From: Furfurilactobacillus milii
Lineage (GTDB): Bacteria > Bacillota > Bacilli > Lactobacillales > Lactobacillaceae
DNA length: 64,000 nt
NCBI RefSeq assembly: GCF_021654115.1
Contig: NZ_JAIWJF010000006.1
Span: forward strand, 120,036-184,035
Direction: 5' to 3'
Part shown: positions 44,228 to 55,092 of the stretch, piece after piece
Numbering within the stretch: the stretch's first letter is position 1
How the letters are laid out: every line of letters begins with the position of its first letter
Notes under the pieces: model-generated
The model's database searches: none
What the model was told of the DNA's origin: nothing
The model's input: only the letters and a program-made list of their open reading frames with translations
Position numbers and translations under genes: made by a program

Positions 44228-45225
44228 TAATCTTTTGCTCCTTCGTCATGGTGGGTAACACCATATTTTTGATCATGAATTTGAGTCAGCCGTGAAATAT
44301 AATCATCGGCTTCCAAGTATGAATCAAATGCATCGAGTAAACGACCCACACGAGGAATCTCATCTTTATCTTTACGGAAAACAAACGCTAAGTCAAATTT
44401 AATTCCAGGTTCAAACTGGGCAGCGTGTAAATTGCTGTCAGCTCCCTTAGCAATGATATAACTATTTGGCAGTGCTGTGTAGGCCCCAGTTTCAGCACTG
44501 AATTGATAAATTTGATCAGGCGTTGTGAAACGGGCCACCGCATTAGGTAAGTCAACCATAGCGTTTTTGTAATTTTCACGTAAAACCTGGTCTAAATAAT
44601 ATTCACGTGGGTATGTGACCCAGACATTGTTAAGGGTATCCTTCAAACGAATTTTTTTCCGTTTAGCCATTTTTTCATCGTTATGAATGAACAACAAATC
44701 TTCAGTGATGATTTTCTTTGAACGGTATGGCTTCCAGTTTTTAATGCTGTCATCCGGCAAGTACATAATCGCTAAATCAATGCGGTTATTCTCTAAACGA
44801 TCCCAGATTTCCTTCCGTGTCAACATGTGGAAGTTGATGGTAACGTCAGGATTTTCTTTGTAGTACTGAATAGCAAAATCTTCGAACACTGAATATTCAA
44901 CGGAAGCCAATAGGCCGATGTTGATTTCACCAGATTCAGCAGACGTTGATTGCTGAATCTCGTCTGTGGCTTGGTTCAACACTTCATAAATTTCGTGTGT
45001 TGCGCTAAGCATGGTGCTACCAGCTTCGGACAAACGTAATTTTTTTCCGACTGAATAAAACAATGGTGCACCCACTGTTCGCTCAAGCTTTTTAATTTGT
45101 TGCGTTAATGCAGGCTGTGTAATCCCAAGAATTTGGGCTGCCTGTGTATAGTTCATTGTTTCTGCCAGTTGTAAAAAGTAGGTCAATGTTTTCGAAGAAA
45201 AGATAGTCTCCTGTTTGCTTTTCAT
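44227..45225 (-). CDS. LysR family transcriptional regulator
   Basis: A 332-residue LysR regulator. N-terminal helix-turn-helix: [36 protein letters not shown]. The rest is a periplasmic-binding-protein-like effector domain (about 100-315; [18 protein letters not shown]). The ATG at 45225 follows AAAGGCGG; an upstream ATG at 45252 has no site. It is coupled to ppaC downstream. Similar LysR proteins in lactobacilli sit next to ppaC; the effector is unknown. Confidence 0.92.
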   Translation of the reverse strand: MKSKQETIFSSKTLTYFLQLAETMNYTQAAQILGITQPALTQQIKKLERTVGAPLFYSVGKKLRLSEAGSTMLSATHEIYEVLNQATDEIQQSTSAESGEINIGLLASVEYSVFEDFAIQYYKENPDVTINFHMLTRKEIWDRLENNRIDLAIMYLPDDSIKNWKPYRSKKIITEDLLFIHNDEKMAKRKKIRLKDTLNNVWVTYPREYYLDQVLRENYKNAMVDLPNAVARFTTPDQIYQFSAETGAYTALPNSYIIAKGADSNLHAAQFEPGIKFDLAFVFRKDKDEIPRVGRLLDAFDSYLEADDYISRLTQIHDQKYGVTHHDEGAKD

Positions 45226-45558
45226 TGTCCAGCCGCCTTTCAAATTGATCATCTATTATAAACAAAATCTTTTCGATACGATAATTGTACGCAATAAAAG
45301 TCTGTTTACGCAAGCATTAAAACTGAATTCATCATTATTTTTAAATAATGCAAAATAATTTTACGTGTTTGTCCTGCAGTCACATTGGTACAGTGACAAT
45401 CATACGCACTCCGATTCACTAATGCAATGGAGAAGCCCATCTATAAATCCAATAATGGAACGAAAAAAGCATAACGACCGTTAATTTTTTAATTAACGAA
45501 TCATTATGCTTAATTTGATGTGGTATAGCTTGTTAATAAACCACCTGTTGATTTTAAA
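45226..45558 (-). other. intergenic region between parC and the LysR gene
   Basis: About 330 bases without a gene. The terminator of parE-parC lies at 45463-45511. AT-rich sequence at 45253-45370 probably holds the promoter of the LysR-ppaC pair; TATAATAG-like words occur on the minus strand just before the LysR gene. Confidence 0.5.
45463..45511 (-). terminator. terminator after parC
   Basis: On the minus strand AAGCATAA pairs with TTATGCTT, with an inner TTAATTAAAAAATTAA hairpin, and a T-run follows. Confidence 0.8.
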
Positions 45559-48012
45559 CTAATTAAGAATCAGTGTTTGTTCCTTATGACGCAGAGATGT
45601 TGGTACGCCTTCGGTATCAATATCAATCACGAATGAGCCATTTGAATATCGCGCATTACGTTCATGTTCAGCGGGCAAAATATCGTGACGAATACCGCGA
45701 CTTGTAACCACTTCAACTGGAGATACGCTGTCATGAGCAACCGCAATGAAGGCAACAATCTCATGTGGATTAGCCTTGAGTTCCCGCAAGCACAATACAC
45801 CTTTACGAGCACGACTTGTAACTGGTACTTCGCTGATGGCCATTTTCTTCAAGGCACCACGCTGGGTAACAATGATGGCATCATCGGAATCTTTAACCAG
45901 TTGCATGTTGACAACAACGTCATCACCACGCAGATCCATCGACTTAGCACCACTGGTTCGTGCACCGTTAGTCGGCACCTCAGCCAAATCATAGCGCAGT
46001 CCAAGACCATTACGGGACATTAGCATAACCGTCAATGGATCGCTTGAATCAACATACGTGATGTCAACGACTTGGTCATCCGGCTGTTTGAATTTTTCAA
46101 AGACACTAGCTCGTTTCTTGTATGTCCGTCCAGGTAACAGATCCATGAAGGCTGTCTGTTTGATGAGCCCATGAGCAGTAGCAATCACAAAGTTACCAGA
46201 TTCAGTCAAACTGCTGAATGTGAAGGCTGCAATGAGCTCTTCATCATCTGCCAGACCAATTGATTGGGAAATGTGTTCCCCGGTATCTTTCCATCGAGCA
46301 TCAGTGACCTCGTGAATCGGTCGGTAAATCAAGTTTCCTTTGCTGGTAAACATAAATAAATGATCCAGTGTGGAAACTTGCTTCAATAAAATCGGGTAGT
46401 CTTCTTCTTTAAGACCGTTGTCGTTTTCAGAAGAAGCTTGATAAGACCTTGGTGAACTCCGTTTGATATAACCATCATGTGAAACCATTAAAACAACGGC
46501 TTCATCGGCAACCATAACAGTTCGGTCCACCTTAAGTTCTTCAATTTGGTCTTCGATTTGGGTCAAACGTGGTGAACCAAATTGTTTTTTGACATCCTGC
46601 ATCTGCGTGCGCATCACTTTGCGCAAGGAGGCATCATTAGCCAAAATGTCTTCAAGCTTTTCAATCTGGGCGTCCAGTTCGGCATGCTCACGACGCAACT
46701 CGGTTACATCGGTATTGGTCAAACGATATAACTGTAACGTCACAATTGCTTCCGCCTGAGGATCAGTAAAGTCATACTTATCCATCAAGTTTTGCTTGGC
46801 ATCCTTGCGGTTTTTACTTCCACGAATGGTCTGAATCACTTCATCCAAAATGGATAAAGCTTTAATCAATCCATCAACAATATGTTGACGCTTTTTGGCC
46901 TTATTCAGGTCATACTGCGTCCGTTTGGTAATCACCTCACGTTGAAAGTCAATGTACGCCTGCAAGGCTGTTTTTAAACCAACGCGTTCTGGTCGCATGT
47001 TATGAATAGCAACCATGTTGAAATTATACGTGATCTGTAAATCAGTGTTTTTCAACAAATAATTTAAAATACCCTGTGCATCTGCATCAGCTTTTAACTC
47101 AACAGCAATGGTCAGTCCCTGCCGATCAGATTCGTCACGGACTTCAACGATGCCCTCGACCTTTTTCATGATCCGGATTTCGTCCATTTTTTTAACAAGC
47201 AGGGCTTTATTGACTTCATACGGAATTTCCGTGATTTCAATTTCCTGCTTGCCACCCTTAAGGGGCTTGAAGGCTGTTTTAGAACGCAACACGATACGGC
47301 CAGCACCAGTATTGTAAGCTGTTTTGATACCATCTAAGCCTTGAATAATGCCGCCAGTCGGAAAGTCTGGCCCCTTTACGAACTCCATCAAGTCATCAGT
47401 TGACGCTTTAGGATGCGCTAGTAAATAAATCAGTGCATCAATCAGTTCGTTTAAATTATGCGGCGGAATTTCTGTCGCGTAACCGGCAGAAATTCCGCTA
47501 GCACCGTTTACCAGTAAATTTGGGAAACGAGCCGGTAAAACGGTTGGCTCCTGTTCCGTATCATCAAAGTTAGGAACGAAGTCGACAGTTTCTTTGTCGA
47601 TATCCTGTAGCATCGTGCCGGATATCTTGCTTAAACGGGCTTCCGTATATCGCATTGCAGCCGGCGGATCAGCGTCAATTGACCCGTTGTTCCCGTGCAT
47701 TTCAATCAGTGGTGCTCGTAACTTCCAGTCCTGACTCATACGCACCATGGCTTCATAAATTGATGAGTCACCATGTGGATGGTAATTACCCATGACGTTA
47801 CCTACGGATTTAGCAGATTTACGGAATGCTTTATCAAAAGTATTACCATCCTTGTTCATGGCATATAAAATACGCCGCTGAACTGGCTTTAAGCCATCAC
47901 GAATATCTGGCAAGGCACGATCCTGAATGATGGATTTTGAGTAACGGCCAAACCGTTCACCCATGACATCTTCCAGGGTTAGTTCCTGAATGTTTTGTGT
48001 GTCATCTGCCAC
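45559..48012 (-). CDS. parC: DNA topoisomerase IV subunit A
   Basis: An 817-residue type IIA topoisomerase breakage subunit that decatenates daughter chromosomes with ParE. The catalytic Tyr is in [11 protein letters not shown]. The quinolone-contact region reads [19 protein letters not shown], the wild-type Ser/Glu state. The C-terminal beta-propeller lacks the QRRGGKG GyrA box, which marks it as ParC. The start is GTG at 48012, after AAAGGAGCAG. It follows parE by about 55 bases. Confidence 0.97.
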   Translation of the reverse strand: MADDTQNIQELTLEDVMGERFGRYSKSIIQDRALPDIRDGLKPVQRRILYAMNKDGNTFDKAFRKSAKSVGNVMGNYHPHGDSSIYEAMVRMSQDWKLRAPLIEMHGNNGSIDADPPAAMRYTEARLSKISGTMLQDIDKETVDFVPNFDDTEQEPTVLPARFPNLLVNGASGISAGYATEIPPHNLNELIDALIYLLAHPKASTDDLMEFVKGPDFPTGGIIQGLDGIKTAYNTGAGRIVLRSKTAFKPLKGGKQEIEITEIPYEVNKALLVKKMDEIRIMKKVEGIVEVRDESDRQGLTIAVELKADADAQGILNYLLKNTDLQITYNFNMVAIHNMRPERVGLKTALQAYIDFQREVITKRTQYDLNKAKKRQHIVDGLIKALSILDEVIQTIRGSKNRKDAKQNLMDKYDFTDPQAEAIVTLQLYRLTNTDVTELRREHAELDAQIEKLEDILANDASLRKVMRTQMQDVKKQFGSPRLTQIEDQIEELKVDRTVMVADEAVVLMVSHDGYIKRSSPRSYQASSENDNGLKEEDYPILLKQVSTLDHLFMFTSKGNLIYRPIHEVTDARWKDTGEHISQSIGLADDEELIAAFTFSSLTESGNFVIATAHGLIKQTAFMDLLPGRTYKKRASVFEKFKQPDDQVVDITYVDSSDPLTVMLMSRNGLGLRYDLAEVPTNGARTSGAKSMDLRGDDVVVNMQLVKDSDDAIIVTQRGALKKMAISEVPVTSRARKGVLCLRELKANPHEIVAFIAVAHDSVSPVEVVTSRGIRHDILPAEHERNARYSNGSFVIDIDTEGVPTSLRHKEQTLILN

Positions 48013-48067
48013 AAGTTCTGCTCCTTTCCTGCGTTAAAACAAGCACCTTGTTTAATTAATTAACTAA

Positions 48068-50197
48068 TTATTTATTGTCCCAAACGGTAATCGTTGGACC
48101 TTGTTGTTTAGAATCGTGGGCATCGACTGAACGCTTATCGGTCGTTTGCTCTTTTTGACTGCCAGTTGTTACTGTCGTTGCAGTATCTACGGCTTCGTCG
48201 TCTTCATTGTTTAGATCATCATCTTCAACATGATGGGCTGAGTTAACGGCTGCATTATCAAGAATTGAACCGTCTTCTTCCAAGTTAAAGGCCACGTTGT
48301 CTTCAATCCATTTTCGACGTGGTTCAACTTTATCACCCATCAACGTTGTCACACGACGTTCAGCTAAGGCTGCGTCATCAATCCGAACACGAATTAAAGT
48401 ACGGCTTGATGGATCCATTGTCGTTTCCCACAACTGATCAGCATTCATTTCACCGAGACCTTTGAAACGCTGGAGAGAATAGCCACGGCCAATCTTTTGC
48501 TCTTTACCGCTTAATTCTGCGTCTGTCCAAGCATATTCAATCTGAGTTTTCTTGCCAACGCCTTTTTGAAGCTTATAAAGCGGCGGTAAGGCAATGTATA
48601 CTCGACCGGCGTCGATCATTGGCCGCATGTATTTGTAGAAGAAGGTCAGTAGCAAAATCTGAATATGAGCACCATCGTCATCGGCATCTGTCATGATAAT
48701 AATCTTGTCATAGTTGGCATCTTTAATATCAAAATCGGCACCAACACCAGCACCAATCGTATAAATCATGGTGTTGATTTCCTCATTTTTGACGATGTCT
48801 TGCAGTTTAGCCTTTTCTGTATTTAGGACTTTCCCACGTAATGGCAAGATGGCTTGGAACTTACGATCCCGGCCTTGCTTAGCAGACCCACCAGCAGAAT
48901 CACCTTCAACTAAGAATAGTTCATTGCGTTTAGCATTTTTAGATTGTGCAGGAGTCAGTTTACCTGAAAGTAACCGTTCTTGACGGCCTTTTTTCTTACC
49001 GTTACGGCTTTCGTCACGGGCCTTGCGAGCAGCTTCACGGGCCTGACGGGCCTGCAGGGACTTGCGAATCAACATTTGCGCAAATTCGCCGTTTTCCATA
49101 AGGTAAAAGCCGAGTTGCTCATTAACGACATTGTCAACGATGGTGCGGGCTTCGCTGGTTCCAAGTTTGTCTTTCGTCTGACCTTCAAATTCCAGAATGG
49201 CTTCCGGAATCCGCAGTGACAAAATAACGGATAAGCCTTCACGCACATCAGAGCCTTCGAGGTTCTTATCCTTCTCTTTCAACAAGCCAACCTTACGCGC
49301 ATATTCGTTGAACGCTTTCGTCCAAGCGGATCGCAATCCCGCCTCATGTGTTCCACCGCCAGGAGTCCGCACATTATTAACAAATGACAACATCGTTTCC
49401 GAGTAACCATCGTTGTACTGTGCCGCCACTTCAACTTCGACACCATCTTTGCTGCCATCAAAATACATGACATCGCCCAACGTGTCCTTATCTTCGTTTA
49501 AATAGGCAACAAACTCCTTGATTCCATCAGGGTAGTGAAATTCTTCAGTACGCTCTTGTCCGGCACGTTCATCGGTGAGCGTGATTTTTACGTTTGTTAG
49601 TAAGAACGCGGACTCACGCAGACGTTCTTCCAGTGTACCGAAGTTGTAAACGACCGTTGTAAAGACACTTGGATCTGGCTTAAACGACACAGTTGTCCCA
49701 TTGTGTTCCTTAGTTTTGCCCAGTTTAACCAAAGTGCCAACTGGATGACCGCCGTCCTTAAAGTCTTCTTGATACTTCATTCCGTCCTTAACGATGGTTA
49801 CCGTTAACCACTCAGATAAGGCATTAACAACGGAGGAACCAACACCATGCAGTCCACCAGAAGTCTTGTAGCTACTGTCGTTAAACTTACCACCGGCGTG
49901 TAGCACGGTCAGGATAACTTCAGGCGTTGGGATGCCAGACTCGTGCATTCCCACTGGCATCCCCCGGCCATGATCCTTAACCGTGATGGAATTGTCTGTG
50001 TGAATCGTCACGTTGATTTCTTTACCGAAACCGGCCAGCGCTTCATCAACCGCGTTATCTACGATTTCGTAGACCAGGTGATGAAGGCCCCGTGCATCCG
50101 TTGAGCCGATATACATCCCTGGGCGTTTGCGAACGGCTTCCAGGCCATGCAATATTTGAATACTTGATGCATTGTAATCTTTGGCTGATGAAGCCAT
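48068..50197 (-). CDS. parE: DNA topoisomerase IV subunit B
   Basis: A 709-residue ATPase subunit. The GHKL domain has EIVDNAVDEALAG and DHGRGMPVGMH; the TOPRIM region has LFLVEGDSAGGSAKQGRDR, LPLRGKVLNTEKA and MTDADDDGAHI. About 60 residues at the C-terminus (from NSAHHVEDDDLNNEDDEA) form an acidic, low-complexity tail beyond the usual end, so the protein is longer than most ParE. GAGAGGAT precedes the ATG. It is divergent from plsY, the standard parE-plsY arrangement. Confidence 0.97.
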   Translation of the reverse strand: MASSAKDYNASSIQILHGLEAVRKRPGMYIGSTDARGLHHLVYEIVDNAVDEALAGFGKEINVTIHTDNSITVKDHGRGMPVGMHESGIPTPEVILTVLHAGGKFNDSSYKTSGGLHGVGSSVVNALSEWLTVTIVKDGMKYQEDFKDGGHPVGTLVKLGKTKEHNGTTVSFKPDPSVFTTVVYNFGTLEERLRESAFLLTNVKITLTDERAGQERTEEFHYPDGIKEFVAYLNEDKDTLGDVMYFDGSKDGVEVEVAAQYNDGYSETMLSFVNNVRTPGGGTHEAGLRSAWTKAFNEYARKVGLLKEKDKNLEGSDVREGLSVILSLRIPEAILEFEGQTKDKLGTSEARTIVDNVVNEQLGFYLMENGEFAQMLIRKSLQARQAREAARKARDESRNGKKKGRQERLLSGKLTPAQSKNAKRNELFLVEGDSAGGSAKQGRDRKFQAILPLRGKVLNTEKAKLQDIVKNEEINTMIYTIGAGVGADFDIKDANYDKIIIMTDADDDGAHIQILLLTFFYKYMRPMIDAGRVYIALPPLYKLQKGVGKKTQIEYAWTDAELSGKEQKIGRGYSLQRFKGLGEMNADQLWETTMDPSSRTLIRVRIDDAALAERRVTTLMGDKVEPRRKWIEDNVAFNLEEDGSILDNAAVNSAHHVEDDDLNNEDDEAVDTATTVTTGSQKEQTTDKRSVDAHDSKQQGPTITVWDNK

Positions 50198-50429
50198 GTA
50201 CCCAACATCCTCTCTTTAAAACGTGTACTTTAAGCACAACGTAAATAGACTGTCTAAATTAAAATAACACACTCCGACCATGTTTGGCATGACATTTTTG
50301 AGTCACCTGAGTTTTAATCAGCTATTTCTGGCTATGGAAAACATCATAAATTTTGCGAAGTTGTCATTTGATACGAATGTATGTTCGCATGAGATTGAAC
50401 ATCTGTCAAGCATCAGTTTGTGAATTGAA

Positions 50430-50458
50430 TTGGCAGCCAATGGTCTTCATGATAAAAT
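50430..50458 (+). promoter_or_regulatory. plsY promoter
   Basis: TTGGCA (50430-50435) and TAAAAT (50453-50458) are separated by 17 bases and lie 34 bases before the plsY ATG. Confidence 0.65.
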
Positions 50459-50492
50459 AGAACACATTCAGTTTTAACAAAGGAAGTTACCC

Positions 50493-51308
50493 ATGCTCAA
50501 ATTACTGATTATGCTCTTGGTGGCCTATCTATTAGGGTCAATTCCCACCGGTGTATGGATTGGCAAGATCTTCTTCCATACAGATATTCGCAAAGCTGGT
50601 TCTGGCAACATTGGCACCACTAACACGTACCGCGTCCTTGGTAAAACAGCTGGCACGGTCGTCATGCTCATTGATATCTTAAAGGGCGCTCTATCAACGT
50701 TACAACCAGTTGTATTTGGTGCTCCCATCGTTCATGGCGTCGTTATTAACGGTTTACTGATTGGACTGGGTGCCATTCTTGGTAACACCTTTTCTATCTT
50801 TGACGGATTTAAAGGTGGCAAGGCCGTCGCAACTAGTGCTGGAATTCTGGCGGGCTATAATTTTCCATTTTTCATCGTGGCCTGTATTATCTTCGGCAGC
50901 CTAGTTTACATTACTAGCATGGTTTCAGTGGCTTCAATGGCTGCCTTGACCATCATCACGTTTTTGTCCTTGCTCTATCAAGATGGCATACTGACCACGG
51001 TCGCATTTGTGCTAACGCTTTTTATCATTTACCGACACCGTGCCAATGTAGATCGCATCAAGGCTGGTACCGAAAACATGGTTCCCTTTGGTCTGTATCG
51101 GCATTATCGTTTATCCCATCCGATCAAACCTAAGAAGGATGCCGATGATTCGAAAGCGAGCGTCACTGAAAATGACAAAGCTGACACGAATCTAGAAACC
51201 ACCGTTAAAGACGAGACTTCTAAAGCGCCAAAAGCCGCAACCAAAGTGACTAGTGAGGAAGCGCAGTCGGATAACAATACGTCCACTACGGATACAAATA
51301 ACGTTTAA
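50493..51308 (+). CDS. plsY: glycerol-3-phosphate acyltransferase PlsY
   Basis: A membrane enzyme that acylates glycerol-3-phosphate from acyl-phosphate, the first step of phospholipid synthesis. Motif 1 ([16 protein letters not shown]), the glycine-rich motif 2 ([13 protein letters not shown]) and motif 3 (GTENMVPFG) are present with five or more membrane segments. In motif 2 the usual GHTFPIF reads GNTFSIF, changing His to Asn and Pro to Ser. At 271 residues it has a polar tail of about 65 residues (K, D, T, S, E rich) where most end near 205. AAAGGAAG precedes the ATG. Confidence 0.95.
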   Translation: MLKLLIMLLVAYLLGSIPTGVWIGKIFFHTDIRKAGSGNIGTTNTYRVLGKTAGTVVMLIDILKGALSTLQPVVFGAPIVHGVVINGLLIGLGAILGNTFSIFDGFKGGKAVATSAGILAGYNFPFFIVACIIFGSLVYITSMVSVASMAALTIITFLSLLYQDGILTTVAFVLTLFIIYRHRANVDRIKAGTENMVPFGLYRHYRLSHPIKPKKDADDSKASVTENDKADTNLETTVKDETSKAPKAATKVTSEEAQSDNNTSTTDTNNV

Positions 51309-51330
51309 CACACTCTAGTTAAACGACTAG

Positions 51331-51378
51331 AAACAGCGTTTGCTAACACATCAAAATGTTAGTAAACGCTGTTTTATT
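51331..51378. terminator. terminator between plsY and the epimerase gene
   Basis: AAACAGCGTTTGCTAACA pairs with TGTTAGTAAACGCTGTTT (one mismatch), then TATT. It can serve both convergent genes. Confidence 0.88.
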
Positions 51379-51423
51379 GCGCCCATAATTTAGTTAAAAA
51401 TTGTCGCATCTATTTAAGGCGTC

Positions 51424-52302
51424 CTAGAAGTATTCAATGCTATAGTCCGCATTAAACATCGCTTGTGGATACAACTCATGAATACCAAACTTTTTGGTCA
51501 GGTCACCATCCGCATTAACTGCGTCAGCAATCCCCCACCAAGGTTCGATACAAACGAACGGTGCCTTAGCCGGATATGGTGACCAAACACCCACATAATC
51601 AGCGTTTTGAAGGGTGACGGCAATGCCATGCTCGTTCAGCCCTGATGTTAGTGTTAACGTTGCTGGTTGTTGGTTCAATTGAAGAATTTTAGCATCGTGT
51701 TCAAATAAATCATGGTTGAGCTTCATTGGTCGTTCAAAGTTCAAGGTTGTTGGATGGTCAACATCACTAAAGGGACCATCAAGCTTCAGTGATGAATACG
51801 TTTGAGCCGGAGTAGCGGCCACAGTATAGTCATTGAACGTCCCTTGACTGTCACCAAGTGGCACATTGAAGCCAGGATGACCGCCGATGGAAAAGTAAAT
51901 TGGTTCATCGCTCGGGTTGGCAACGCGATATTCCACGCTTAACTGGCGACCTAATAAACTAAACATAATGTCTAATTGGAAGGCAAACGGGTATTTGATG
52001 CGACTGGCATCGTTATCCTTTAAAGTAAACGTAACGCTGGTCGCAGTTTGTGCTGTCACCAAGAAATCTTGATCACGAGCAAAGCCATGCTGGGTCATTG
52101 AATAAGTTTTGTCCTGATACCGATACTGATCATCGTGTAGCCGACCAACGATGGGAAATAAAACCGGCGCATGACGTCCCCAAAACTTTTTATCTGCTTG
52201 CCACATGTATTCTACATGCGTTTGTACATCTTTGACGCTAGTTAACTCCGCACCATGCTCGTTGATAGCAACGGTTAATTCTTCATTCGACAACTTAATC
52301 AT
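51424..52302 (-). CDS. aldose 1-epimerase family protein
   Basis: A 292-residue GalM-fold protein of the LacX/YeaD-like group, which interconverts sugar anomers. It has the early EHGAELTSVKD, FGRHAPVLFPIVGRLHDDQYRY, the conserved His in FSIGGHPGFNVPL and the C-terminal active-site region FVCIEPWWGIADAVNADGDL with the catalytic Glu. AGGAGGAA precedes the ATG. It lies downstream of xerC on the same strand, about 55 bases away. The sugar substrate is unknown. Confidence 0.9.
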   Translation of the reverse strand: MIKLSNEELTVAINEHGAELTSVKDVQTHVEYMWQADKKFWGRHAPVLFPIVGRLHDDQYRYQDKTYSMTQHGFARDQDFLVTAQTATSVTFTLKDNDASRIKYPFAFQLDIMFSLLGRQLSVEYRVANPSDEPIYFSIGGHPGFNVPLGDSQGTFNDYTVAATPAQTYSSLKLDGPFSDVDHPTTLNFERPMKLNHDLFEHDAKILQLNQQPATLTLTSGLNEHGIAVTLQNADYVGVWSPYPAKAPFVCIEPWWGIADAVNADGDLTKKFGIHELYPQAMFNADYSIEYF

Positions 52303-52359
52303 TTTTTCCTCCTAGATTCAAACCAGATTTAAACAACTCTGATACTTATGTCACTCAAG

Positions 52360-53340
52360 CTAACTTTCTGGCTCATCTGGACCGCCACGGCCATGATCAA
52401 CGGCTCGTGGAAAATAATTGCGATAGCTGGCCTGTAAATTCTCTTTGGTTACATGTGTGTAAATTTGAGTCGTGGACAAGCTACTGTGACCGAGTAATTC
52501 TTGCACAGTACGCAAGTCAGCCCCACCGTTTAACATCTGTGTCGCAAACGAATGCCGCAGCATATGGGGATGAATATCACCAGTCAGTGAACTTTGTTTC
52601 ATCACCTGCTTTAATGCGTATTCAATGCCTGCGCTGGTCAATGGATGACCGTATCGATTAATAAAGACATAGTCATGTTGTTGATGATATTTAGTCATTA
52701 ATGATGTACGGCAATGCTGCTCGTACGCATCAAGTGCATCACTTGCGTAGCGGCCAAACGGAACATAACGTTCTTTGTCACCTTTACCATGAACTAAGAT
52801 CATGTGGGTTGAGAAATCGAGATCCTGATAGCGCAATCCAGCACATTCAGAAACCCGCATCCCCGTCGCATACAACATTTCGATCAGGGCACGGTCACGG
52901 AACTGCAACGGTTTACTGCCATCCCCGCTGGCCGTCTTCAACAATTCGTCGATCTCCTTGTCGTAGAAAAATCGCGGCAACGTTGACGGGTGTTTTTTTA
53001 AATTAACGTATACAAACGGATTATCTTTAACTAAGTCATTTTTAACTAAAAAGCCGTAAAAAGAACGTAGTGATGAGATCTTTCGGGCCGTACTAGTTCT
53101 GGAATAATGTGCGTCATATAAATAACTGAGATATACCCGAATATCCAGGTGATCAATTGTGGAAAATGATTTTAAGCCACCGTTGTCCTTCATGAATTGG
53201 ATGAATTCTTGTAAATCTTCCTTGTACGCTGTCACAGTATTCGTTGAATAACGCCGCTCAACCTGCAGATACGTCAAGAATAATTTAACCCAATCGGTCT
53301 CTAGCTGACTTGAGTCGGATTTGATATCTTTTTCTGCCAT
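52360..53340 (-). CDS. xerC: tyrosine recombinase XerC
   Basis: A 326-residue tyrosine recombinase for chromosome dimer resolution. N-terminal SAM-like domain (about 10-100: YSTNTVTAYKEDLQEF). Catalytic residues: Arg in ATGMRVSECAGL, His-x-x-Arg in HPHMLRHSFATQM, His in LLGHSSLSTTQ and Tyr in IYTHVT. It has about 20 extra C-terminal residues (AVDHGRGGPDEPES). Position after trmFO matches xerC in related genomes. The ATG at 53340 stands directly after a terminator-like hairpin whose GAGGG arm is the only available ribosome binding site. Confidence 0.94.
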   Translation of the reverse strand: MAEKDIKSDSSQLETDWVKLFLTYLQVERRYSTNTVTAYKEDLQEFIQFMKDNGGLKSFSTIDHLDIRVYLSYLYDAHYSRTSTARKISSLRSFYGFLVKNDLVKDNPFVYVNLKKHPSTLPRFFYDKEIDELLKTASGDGSKPLQFRDRALIEMLYATGMRVSECAGLRYQDLDFSTHMILVHGKGDKERYVPFGRYASDALDAYEQHCRTSLMTKYHQQHDYVFINRYGHPLTSAGIEYALKQVMKQSSLTGDIHPHMLRHSFATQMLNGGADLRTVQELLGHSSLSTTQIYTHVTKENLQASYRNYFPRAVDHGRGGPDEPES

Positions 53341-53346
53341 AAATAA

Positions 53347-53388
53347 AAGCCCTCGTTACCGCTAACATTAGCAAAATAACGAGGGCTT
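53347..53388 (-). promoter_or_regulatory. terminator-like hairpin overlapping the xerC ribosome binding site
   Basis: AAGCCCTCGTTA (53347-53358) pairs perfectly with TAACGAGGGCTT (53377-53388), with an inner GCTAA-CA-TTAGC stem. On the minus strand it ends CGAGGGCTTTTATTT immediately before the xerC ATG. It can terminate transcription from trmFO, and in read-through RNA it hides the GAGGG that should bind the ribosome. Confidence 0.65.
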
Positions 53389-53428
53389 GACAAGCGTTTA
53401 CAAACGAACAGAACCATCGGCTTGTCAG

Positions 53429-53545
53429 TTACTTTTTACGAATCAAAACGTTGCATTTACAGCAATACTGTCCACCACTATTAACTGCTAGTGAAATGAT
53501 TCTGATTGTCTTTACCACAGATATGACAAGTGGAACCGGTTAAAC
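53429..53545 (-). pseudogene. remnant of a small zinc-ribbon protein, frameshifted
   Basis: Between trmFO and xerC the minus strand reads SLTGSTCHICGKDNQNHFTSS, then a stop; removing one T restores NSGGQYCCKCNVLIRKK and a stop. Together they give CxxC...CxxC, a zinc-ribbon pattern of about 40 residues. No ATG, GTG or TTG is in frame before it. This looks like a decayed short gene, although a coincidental match in 120 bases is possible. Confidence 0.35.
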
Positions 53546-53557
53546 TGCCACCGATAA

Positions 53558-54916
53558 CTAGGCTTCAGGAGTCGGCTGTTCAGCAGCTACCACAACCGGT
53601 TCAATACCGACAGTAGGTAAAAATTCATCAAGATCAGTTAACGCACGATGAGCCACCGCAGTATTTCGCTCACGTTTGTCACGAATACGATGGTCTAATC
53701 CTGGCACAATTCCAAAGTTAGCATTCATTGGCTGAAAATGCTCCGCATCCGCAGTCGTAATGTAGTTTGCCATTGACCCGACCATCGTTGTTTTTGGAAA
53801 GGCTACGGTGTCTTGACCCAAAGCAAGTTTGGCAGCGTTAATACCAGCCAGAATACCAGATGCGGCACTTTCAATATACCCTTCAACACCCGTCATTTGA
53901 CCGGCAAACAGTAGCGTTGGCCGAGCTTTGGTTTGGTATGTCGCTTGTAATAGTTTAGGTGACTTCAGGAACGAATTGCGGTGCATAACGCCGTAACGCA
54001 CGAATGTGGCCTTTTCTAGACCGGGAATCATGCGGAAGACCCGCTTTTGCTCGCCCCACTTCAAATGCGTTTGGAAGCCAACAATGTTGTACAAGTCACC
54101 GGCTGCATTATCCTGGCGCAACTGTACAACCGCAAACGGACGCTTGCCCGTTTTAGGATCATCTAAGCCAACTGGTTTCAACGGGCCATATAACAACGTT
54201 TGCCGACCACGTTTTGCCATAACCTCAACAGGCATACAACCTTCAAACACATCGCTGTCTTCGAAATCATGCACATCGGCGGTCTCAGCGTGAATCAAGG
54301 CATCGTAAAAAGCATTGTACTCTTCCTCGTTCATCGGGGCATTGAGATAGGATGCTTCTCCCTTGTCATAACGTGACTTTAAATACACCTTATCCATATC
54401 CAGTGAATCTTTGTTTAGAATTGGCGCAGCTGCATCGAAGAAATGCAGGTCGTCTTCGGCTGTAAAGGACTTAATGGCCTCAGCCAAAGGGCCGGCGGTC
54501 AACGGACCAGTTGCCATAACGGTGATGCCGTCTGGAATGGCAGTGACTTCCTCACTCACAACTTCAACATTAGGCATCTGTTTCAGCTCGTTGGTGATTT
54601 GTTCAGCAAATGGTGTCCGGTCAACCGCCAGTGCGCCGCCGGCAGGCACTGCATTAGCATCTGCTGAGCGGATAACGATACTGTCCAAATGTCTCATTTC
54701 AGCTTTGAGTAGACCAGCCGCGTTGCTAATCTGATTAGCCCGCAGAGAGTTTGTACAAACCAGTTCCGCAAAATTACCGGTTTCATGAGCCGGGGTTAAC
54801 TTTGTTGGTCGCATTTCGAAAAGTTTGACGTTTACACCGGCCTTGGCGATGTGATAAGCTGCCTCACTACCTGCCAGACCAGCGCCAATTACGTTTACAG
54901 TGGGTGTCGATGCCAT
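53558..54916 (-). CDS. trmFO: tRNA (uracil-5-)-methyltransferase, folate-dependent
   Basis: A 452-residue flavoprotein that makes m5U54 in tRNA using methylene-THF and FAD. The FAD-binding start [19 protein letters not shown], the first active Cys in [13 protein letters not shown] and the second in [15 protein letters not shown] are present. Its folate dependence links it to the one-carbon supply from fhs. GAGGCATC precedes the ATG. It lies between topA and xerC, the conserved order. Confidence 0.97.
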   Translation of the reverse strand: MASTPTVNVIGAGLAGSEAAYHIAKAGVNVKLFEMRPTKLTPAHETGNFAELVCTNSLRANQISNAAGLLKAEMRHLDSIVIRSADANAVPAGGALAVDRTPFAEQITNELKQMPNVEVVSEEVTAIPDGITVMATGPLTAGPLAEAIKSFTAEDDLHFFDAAAPILNKDSLDMDKVYLKSRYDKGEASYLNAPMNEEEYNAFYDALIHAETADVHDFEDSDVFEGCMPVEVMAKRGRQTLLYGPLKPVGLDDPKTGKRPFAVVQLRQDNAAGDLYNIVGFQTHLKWGEQKRVFRMIPGLEKATFVRYGVMHRNSFLKSPKLLQATYQTKARPTLLFAGQMTGVEGYIESAASGILAGINAAKLALGQDTVAFPKTTMVGSMANYITTADAEHFQPMNANFGIVPGLDHRIRDKRERNTAVAHRALTDLDEFLPTVGIEPVVVAAEQPTPEA

Positions 54917-55092
54917 GCTGATGCCTCGTTTCTATTCGTTAAGTGAATGTTTAATTTTTATCAAGCGGTGTGTAACCGCATGTGTGTATTCTACACCGTC
55001 TGTAAGTAAAAGCGCACCCCTAATCTCGTAGCAGAAACCACAAGATCAAGAATGCGCAAATGTAACTTAATGACGATCAAGCCGATAAACCG

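Noticed and set aside
45559..50197. Reading the topoisomerase pair as gyrA/gyrB
   Set aside because: No QRRGGKG GyrA box, and the plsY neighbour and gene order are those of parE-parC.
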